Source: UBA10649 sp964391765 (GTDB lineage: Bacteria > Actinomycetota > Actinomycetes > S36-B12). Taken from it: a stretch of DNA of 9,016 nt. Positions 4,903-9,016 of the stretch are shown one piece after another. The DNA lies in the NCBI GenBank assembly GCA_964391765.1, contig CAYMNG010000098.1, positions 1 through 9,016 of the forward strand, read 5' to 3'. The translations under genes and the position numbers were made by a program. Position 1 is the stretch's first letter. Every line of letters begins with the position of its first letter. Below the pieces are notes generated by a model. The model was not told the origin of the DNA. It saw nothing but the letters and a program-made list of their open reading frames with translations, and did not search any database.

Positions 4903-6477
4903 ATGGCTCGCCCCGACGCCTTCCACGTTTACGACACGACGTTGCGCGACGGCGCCCAGCGGGAGGGGATCTCGTACTCGGTCGCCGACAAGCTCGCGGT
5001 CGCCCGGTTGCTGGACGAGTACGGCGTCGGGTTCATCGAGGGCGGCTGGCCCGGTGCCCTGCCGAAGGACACCGAGTTCTTCGAGCGGGCGCGGACTGAG
5101 TTGACGCTGCGCAACGCCGAACTCGTCGCGTTCGGGTCGACCCGCAAGGCCGGCACCCGCGTCCACGAGGACCTGCAGGTCGCAGCGCTGCTGGACTCGT
5201 CGGCACCGGTCGTCACGATCGTCGCCAAGTCCGACGTGCGCCACGTCGTCGAGGCCCTGCGGACGACGCTGGACGAGAACGTCGCGATGGTGACCGACAC
5301 GGTCGCCCACCTGGTCGGCGAGGGTCGACGGGTCTTCGTCGACCTGGAGCACTTCTTCGACGGGTACGCGCACGACCGGGACTACGGGGTGCGCCTCCTC
5401 GTCGCCGCCGCGGACGCGGGGGCGTCGGTGGGAGTGCTGTGCGACACGAACGGCGGGATGCTCCCGCACGGCGTCTTCGAGATCGTCACCGACGTCGCGG
5501 CTCGTTCGGGGGTCCGGCTGGGGATCCACTGCCAGGACGACACCGGATGCGCCGTCGCGAACTCCGTGTCGGCGGTCGAGGCCGGTGCGACCCACGTGCA
5601 GTGCACGGCGAACGGGTACGGCGAGCGCACGGGGAACGCCGACCTGTTCGTCGTCGTGCCGAACCTGCAGCTCAAGCTCGGCATCGACGCGATTCCGGCC
5701 GAGAGCCTGGCCGACACCGTCCGGATCTCGCACGCGATCGCCGAGATCGCGAACATCGCGCCGGACACCCACCAGCCATACGCCGGCTGGGCGTCGTTCG
5801 CGCACAAGGCCGGCCTGCACGCCAGTGCGTTGAAGGTCAACGCGGACCTGTACAACCACATCGACCCGGCGGTCGTCGGCAACGAGCAGAACGTCCTCGT
5901 CACCGAGATGGCCGGACGGGCCTCGATCGAACTGAAGGGGGCCGAGCTCGGGCACGACCTGTCGACCACTCCCGAGGTCGTCAGCGCGGTCGTCGAGCAG
6001 GTCAAGAAGTTGGAGGCGCAGGGGTGGACGTTCGAGGCGGCCGACGCCTCGTTCGAACTGCTGCTCCTGGACGCCCAGGGGGTGTCGGTCGCCTTCGCGG
6101 TCGAGTCCTGGCGCACGATCGTGGAACAGGACGCGACCGGTCAGGTCCGGACCGAGGCGACGGTCAAGGTGCACATCGACGGCGAACGGATCATCTCGAC
6201 CGCGGAGGGCAACGGTCCGGTCAACGCCTTGGACCGGGCGATGCGGCGGGCGATCGTCCAGGCCTATCCGGACCTGGACTCACTGCGGCTGGTGGACTAC
6301 AAGGTACGGATCCTCGACGAGAAGTCCGGCACCGGGGCGAAGACCCGCGTGCTCATCGGCACCTCCGACGGCACGGACTCCTGGAGCACCGTCGGCGTCC
6401 ACGAGAACGTCATCGCCGCGTCGTGGCGGGCGCTGGAGGACGCGGTCGTGTACGGACTCCTGCGCCGCTCCCGTTAG
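4903..6477 (+). CDS. cimA: (R)-citramalate synthase
   Basis: A 524-residue enzyme that condenses pyruvate with acetyl-CoA to citramalate, feeding 2-oxobutyrate and thus isoleucine synthesis without threonine. The HMGL-like barrel starts with YDTTLRDGAQREG (Arg15, Asp16) and continues with FIEGGWPGALPKD, CDTNGGMLPHG, HCQDDTGCAVANS and CTANGYGERTGNADL. The linker region carries FAHKAGLHASALKVN. A C-terminal LeuA-type regulatory domain covers about 385-520 and would bind the feedback inhibitor. His209 is followed by Gln211 where an HxH metal motif is usual. The start has a good AGGGG (4893-4897), five bases before the ATG. An isoleucine leader and terminator precede it. A specialised 2-isopropylmalate or homocitrate synthase is less likely, given a separate leuA nearby and the Ile leader. 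Confidence 0.92.
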   Translation: MARPDAFHVYDTTLRDGAQREGISYSVADKLAVARLLDEYGVGFIEGGWPGALPKDTEFFERARTELTLRNAELVAFGSTRKAGTRVHEDLQVAALLDSSAPVVTIVAKSDVRHVVEALRTTLDENVAMVTDTVAHLVGEGRRVFVDLEHFFDGYAHDRDYGVRLLVAAADAGASVGVLCDTNGGMLPHGVFEIVTDVAARSGVRLGIHCQDDTGCAVANSVSAVEAGATHVQCTANGYGERTGNADLFVVVPNLQLKLGIDAIPAESLADTVRISHAIAEIANIAPDTHQPYAGWASFAHKAGLHASALKVNADLYNHIDPAVVGNEQNVLVTEMAGRASIELKGAELGHDLSTTPEVVSAVVEQVKKLEAQGWTFEAADASFELLLLDAQGVSVAFAVESWRTIVEQDATGQVRTEATVKVHIDGERIISTAEGNGPVNALDRAMRRAIVQAYPDLDSLRLVDYKVRILDEKSGTGAKTRVLIGTSDGTDSWSTVGVHENVIAASWRALEDAVVYGLLRRSR

Positions 6478-6480
6478 GCT
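6475..6480 (+). promoter_or_regulatory. putative -10 box for the FAH gene overlapping the cimA stop codon
   Basis: TAGGCT begins with the TAG stop of cimA and is followed by exactly six bases (CCGCGC) and the GTG at 6487. This is the same design as at the leuB-ilvE junction. No Shine-Dalgarno is available in this space. No clear -35 is seen. Confidence 0.4.
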
Positions 6481-6486
6481 CCGCGC

Positions 6487-7251
6487 GTGCGGATCTGCCG
6501 GGTTGCGGTGGGCGACGAGATCGCCTACGGGGTCGTCGAGGGTGACGCGATCGCGTTGCTGAGCAGCCATCCGTTCGGGTCGTTCGAGCCCGACGGGCGG
6601 GTCCTGCGCCCGGCCGAGGTCCGGTTCGTCGCACCGGTCCTGCCGAGCAAGGTCGTCGCGGTCGGTCGGAACTACGTGGACCACGTCCGCGAGATGGGTG
6701 GCCAGCGTCCGCCGGCCGAACCGATGATCTTCCTCAAGCCGAGTACGTCGGTGATCGGCCCGGGCGAGCCGATCGCCTTGCCGTGGCAGTCCGAACAGGT
6801 CGAGCACGAGGCCGAGCTCGCGATCGTCATCGGGCGGATGTGCCGTGACGTCCCGGCCGACCGTGTCGGCGAGGTCATCCTCGGCTACACCTGCGCGAAC
6901 GACGTCACCGCCCGGGACCTGCAACGCCTCGACGGTCAATGGGGACGGGCGAAGGGCTTCGACTCGTTCTGCCCGATCGGTCCGTGGATCGCCACCGACA
7001 TCGACCTGGACGCGGCCACGATCGAGTGCCGGGTCAACGGCGAGATCCGCCAGCGCGGGTGCGTCGGTGACATGGTCCACTCCGTCGTGGACCTGGTGTC
7101 GTGGATCAGTTCGGTGATGACGCTGCTGCCCGGCGACGTCATCCTCACGGGGACACCGGCCGGTGTCTGCGCCATCGTCGCCGGTGACGAGGTCAGCGTG
7201 ACCATCGACGGCATCGGGACCCTCACGAATCCGGTGGTCGATCGTGTCTGA
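6487..7251 (+). CDS. fumarylacetoacetate hydrolase family protein
   Basis: A 254-residue cytoplasmic protein of the FAH superfamily (hydrolases, decarboxylases and isomerases of 2-oxo or 4-oxo acids). The barrel motifs are present in order: VVAVGRNYVDH, FLKPSTSVIGPGEPI, the metal ligands Glu108 and Glu110 (HEAELAIVIG) with Asp139 (CANDVTARD), KGFDSFCPIGPW, and GDVILTGTPAGV near the C-terminus. The true substrate cannot be read from the sequence; such proteins are often named 2-hydroxyhepta-2,4-diene-1,7-dioate isomerase or acylpyruvase. It starts at a GTG nine bases after cimA, without a Shine-Dalgarno, and overlaps gltX by eight bases. A homologue upstream of gltX is, from memory, also found in mycobacteria, which suggests a housekeeping role. 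Confidence 0.88.
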   Translation: MRICRVAVGDEIAYGVVEGDAIALLSSHPFGSFEPDGRVLRPAEVRFVAPVLPSKVVAVGRNYVDHVREMGGQRPPAEPMIFLKPSTSVIGPGEPIALPWQSEQVEHEAELAIVIGRMCRDVPADRVGEVILGYTCANDVTARDLQRLDGQWGRAKGFDSFCPIGPWIATDIDLDAATIECRVNGEIRQRGCVGDMVHSVVDLVSWISSVMTLLPGDVILTGTPAGVCAIVAGDEVSVTIDGIGTLTNPVVDRV

Positions 7252-8734
7252 CAGCGCAGTGCGCGTCCGGTTCTGCCCATCGCCGACCGGCAACCCGCAC
7301 GTCGGGATGGTCCGTACCGCCTTGTTCAACTGGGCCTTCGCGCGCCACACCGGGGGAACCTTCGTCTTCCGGATCGAGGACACCGACAGCGCGCGCGACA
7401 GCGAGGAGTCCTACGAGGCGCTGGTGGCGGCGTTGCGCTGGCTCGGCCTGGACTGGGACGAGGGACCGGGGGTCGGGGGACCGTACGGCCCGTACCGGCA
7501 GTCCGAACGGATGGCCCAGGGGCTCTACGCGGACGTGGCGGAACGGTTGCGCGGCGGGGGATTCGCCTACGAGTGCTTCTGCTCACCGGACGAGCTCGAG
7601 GAACGACGCGAACACGCGATGGCGCAGGGCCGGGCACCGGGCTACGACGGGCACTGCCGCGGACTGTCGGCCGAGCAGATCGACGCATACCGGGCCGACG
7701 GACGCCGGCCGGTGCTGCGGATGCGCATGCCGGACGTCGACTGCACCTGGGACGACCTCGTGCGTGGCCCGATCACCTTCACGGCGGAGAACGTTCCGGA
7801 CTACGTCCTCGTCCGGGCGAACGGTGAGCCCCTGTACACCCTCGTCAACCCGGTCGACGACGCGCTCATGGGCATCACCCATGTGCTGCGCGGGGAGGAT
7901 CTGCTCTCGTCCACGCCGCGTCAGATCGCGCTGTACGCGGCGCTGGCCGAACTCGGCATCGGCCCCGGGAGCGTCCCCCGGTTCGGCCACCTGCCGTACG
8001 TGATGGGGGAGGGGAACAAGAAGCTGTCGAAGCGGGACCCGCAGTCGTCACTGCAGTGGTACCGCGACGAGGGCTATCTGCCCGAGGCGCTGCTGAACTA
8101 TCTCTCGCTGCTGGGCTGGTCGATGGGCGAGGACCGGGAGTTCTACAGCGCCGAGGAGATGGCGCGCGCGTTCACCCTCGACCGGGTCAGTCCCAACCCC
8201 GCCCGGTTCGACCTGAAGAAGTGCACCGCCATCAACGCCGACTGGATCCGCGCACTGGACGCCGGTGACCTCGCGGCTCGGATCGTGCCGTACCTGGCAG
8301 CCGCCGGCGTCGTCGGCGAACCGCTGACCGACGACCAGCGCCGCATGCTGGACGCAGCGGTTCCGTTGGTGCACGAGCGGCTGGACACCTTGGCGGCAGC
8401 GGTGCCGATGCTGTCGTTCCTCCTCGGGTCGGACGAACGCTTCGCGGCCGACCCGGCGGACGTCGCGGCCACCCTCGGCCCGACGGCCGGCCCGACCCTG
8501 CAGGCCGCTGTCGACTCCTTGTCCGCGCTGACGCACTGGTCGACTCCGGCGATCGAGGGCGCGCTGCGGACCGCGCTGATCGAGGGTCTGGGGCTGAAGC
8601 CCAAGGTCGCGTTCGGTCCGGTCCGCGTCGCGGTGACCGGCCGGCGCGTGTCCCCGCCGCTGTTCGAGTCGATCGAGTTGCTCGGCCGCGACCGGACGCT
8701 GTCGCGCCTTCGGGCGGCGATGGATCCGGCCTGA
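7244..8734 (+). CDS. gltX: glutamate--tRNA ligase
   Basis: A 496-residue class I aminoacyl-tRNA synthetase that charges tRNA-Glu with glutamate in the cytoplasm. In most actinobacteria it also mischarges tRNA-Gln, which GatCAB then amidates. The HIGH-type signature is PSPTGNPHVGMVRTALFNW (His19), followed by FRIEDTD. A zinc-type segment ECFCSPDELEE...YDGHC lies near residues 108-140. The KMSKS signature is KLSKR (Lys260-Arg264). The C-terminal anticodon-binding helical domain fills the rest, at normal length. The GTG start overlaps the FAH gene by eight bases; a weak GGTGG lies upstream. A second in-frame GTG at 7259 is a possible alternative start, just before VRFCPSPTG. The tRNA-Gln and tRNA-Glu genes directly downstream match its substrates. 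Confidence 0.95.
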   Translation: MSDSAVRVRFCPSPTGNPHVGMVRTALFNWAFARHTGGTFVFRIEDTDSARDSEESYEALVAALRWLGLDWDEGPGVGGPYGPYRQSERMAQGLYADVAERLRGGGFAYECFCSPDELEERREHAMAQGRAPGYDGHCRGLSAEQIDAYRADGRRPVLRMRMPDVDCTWDDLVRGPITFTAENVPDYVLVRANGEPLYTLVNPVDDALMGITHVLRGEDLLSSTPRQIALYAALAELGIGPGSVPRFGHLPYVMGEGNKKLSKRDPQSSLQWYRDEGYLPEALLNYLSLLGWSMGEDREFYSAEEMARAFTLDRVSPNPARFDLKKCTAINADWIRALDAGDLAARIVPYLAAAGVVGEPLTDDQRRMLDAAVPLVHERLDTLAAAVPMLSFLLGSDERFAADPADVAATLGPTAGPTLQAAVDSLSALTHWSTPAIEGALRTALIEGLGLKPKVAFGPVRVAVTGRRVSPPLFESIELLGRDRTLSRLRAAMDPA

Positions 8735-8751
8735 GGGCCGGTGCGGGGCGA

Positions 8752-8781
8752 TGGCCCGGCTGTGGCATACTTACCGGGCCA
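8752..8781. repeat. 8-bp inverted repeat between gltX and tRNA-Gln
   Basis: TGGCCCGG (8752-8759) and CCGGGCCA (8774-8781) are perfect inverted copies around a 14-base loop. The loop contains CATACT (8766-8771), a candidate -10 for tRNA-Gln. There is no T-run, so it is a poor intrinsic terminator for gltX. It may act as an operator or RNA hairpin. Confidence 0.5.
8766..8771 (+). promoter_or_regulatory. possible -10 box for tRNA-Gln
   Basis: CATACT in the 67-base gltX/tRNA gap matches four of six bases of TATAAT and stands out in GC-rich DNA. The start would fall near 8778, 24 bases before the mature tRNA. No good -35 is visible. Confidence 0.35.
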
Positions 8782-8801
8782 CGCCGAGCGATCGACGACC
8801 T

Positions 8802-8873
8802 TGGGGTATGGGGTAATTGGCAGCCCAACTGATTCTGGTTCAGTTAGTCTAGGTTCGAGTCCTGGTACCCCAG
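8802..8873 (+). tRNA. tRNA-Gln (anticodon CTG)
   Basis: All four arms fold. The acceptor stem is TGGGGTA/TACCCCA. The D stem is GGG/CCC with a GG-containing loop. The anticodon stem is ACTGA/TCAGT with loop TTCTGGT (anticodon 8835-8837). The variable loop has four bases, and the T arm CTAGG-TTCGAGT-CCTGG has one G-T pair. The discriminator is G and CCA is not encoded (CGC follows). The U1-A72 first pair is the known GatCAB recognition feature of bacterial tRNA-Gln, consistent with indirect Gln-tRNA synthesis. It reads CAG codons and sits next to gltX, whose product would charge it. Confidence 0.96.
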
Positions 8874-8896
8874 CGCACCGCACGTCCCGTCCCGAT

Positions 8897-8926
8897 TTGG
8901 CCGCGGCCGAACCGGTTCGGTACGGT
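8897..8926 (+). promoter_or_regulatory. promoter of tRNA-Glu
   Basis: TTGGCC (8897-8902), an 18-base spacer and TACGGT (8921-8926) form the best -35/-10 pair in the window. Transcription would begin near 8933, about 30 bases before the mature tRNA. The spacer is largely filled by palindromes. Confidence 0.6.
8899..8920. repeat. two overlapping palindromes in the tRNA-Glu promoter spacer
   Basis: GGCCGCGGCC (8899-8908) is a perfect 10-bp palindrome and CCGAACCGGTTCGG (8907-8920) a perfect 14-bp one. They share two bases and fill the space between the predicted -35 and -10. The arrangement could be an operator, or a hairpin that ends the tRNA-Gln transcript, though no T-run follows. Confidence 0.5.
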
Positions 8927-8962
8927 GGGGACTCGCCGGAGCACGTACGTCCGGTCGCTAGG

Positions 8963-9016
8963 GCCCCGTTGTGTAGCGGCCTAGCACGCCGCCCTCTCAA
9001 GGCGGTAGCGCGGGTT
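8963..9016 (+). tRNA. tRNA-Glu (anticodon CTC), 3' end beyond the window
   Basis: The acceptor 5' strand GCCCCGT is followed by a D arm (TAGCGGCCTAGCA). The anticodon arm is CCGCC-CTCTCAA-GGCGG with anticodon CTC at 8996-8998. The T arm begins with GCGGGTT at the right edge, so the last roughly 20 bases are missing. The sequence pattern is that of bacterial tRNA-Glu. It reads GAG, the major Glu codon in such a genome, and is a substrate of the GltX encoded upstream. Confidence 0.93.

Noticed and set aside
4264..6174. 636-codon open frame on the minus strand opposite ilvE, the cimA leader and cimA
   Set aside because: Repetitive Arg/Asp/Val composition, no recognisable domain, and it crosses a conserved intergenic control region; a shadow frame.
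6280..7383. 367-codon minus-strand frame opposite the cimA end, the FAH gene and the gltX start
   Set aside because: No motifs; it lies opposite three adjoining genes with clear family signatures.
1..9016. Mobile elements, CRISPR arrays, phage genes or other signs of transfer
   Set aside because: No transposase, integrase, spaced direct repeats or shift in base composition was seen; all genes look like core chromosome.

Overview
This is a stretch of a GC-rich actinobacterial chromosome (phylum Actinomycetota, probably class Actinomycetes; the genus cannot be fixed from the sequence). The evidence is the actinobacterial type of LeuA N-terminus, a two-domain CimA of the actinobacterial kind, several genes that look leaderless with TAnnnT-type -10 boxes placed 6-7 nt before the start codon, and the order FAH-family gene, gltX, tRNA-Gln, tRNA-Glu, which resembles the gltX neighbourhood I remember from mycobacteria and streptomycetes. 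A run of ten N at 1414-1423 shows that it comes from a draft assembly.

Layout. On the minus strand, 1-199 is the start of leuA (2-isopropylmalate synthase), running off the window. Between leuA and the divergent gene at 454 lies a leuA leader region: a 13-codon minus-strand ORF with a run of leucine codons (285-326), its promoter, and RNA segments that can fold in competing ways up to the leuA ribosome binding site. On the plus strand follow a secreted trypsin-like/PDZ lipoprotein protease (454-2058), a translationally coupled four-helix membrane protein (2055-2510), leuB (2558-3619), ilvE (3629-4750), a second short leader ORF with four consecutive isoleucine codons (4786-4815) followed by a clear intrinsic terminator, cimA (citramalate synthase, 4903-6477), a fumarylacetoacetate-hydrolase-family protein (6487-7251), gltX (7244-8734), tRNA-Gln(CTG) (8802-8873) and the first part of tRNA-Glu(CTC) (8963-9016).

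How it works together. LeuA and LeuB belong to leucine synthesis. CimA opens the pyruvate/citramalate route to 2-oxobutyrate and thus isoleucine. IlvE performs the last transamination for leucine, isoleucine and valine. The two committing synthases, LeuA and CimA, each appear to sit behind a leader peptide rich in their own end product: Leu codons for leuA and Ile codons for cimA. The RNA logic differs. The cimA leader ends in a hairpin with a U-run, so transcription attenuation is likely. The leuA leader has no U-run but has a segment complementary to the leuA Shine-Dalgarno, so control of translation is more likely. GltX and the two tRNAs form a glutamate/glutamine decoding module downstream.

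The most interesting part of the window is this pair of leader systems, particularly the Ile-codon attenuator ahead of cimA. Next is the repeated design in which the stop codon of one gene forms the first three bases of the putative -10 box of the next, leaderless gene (ilvE and the FAH gene).
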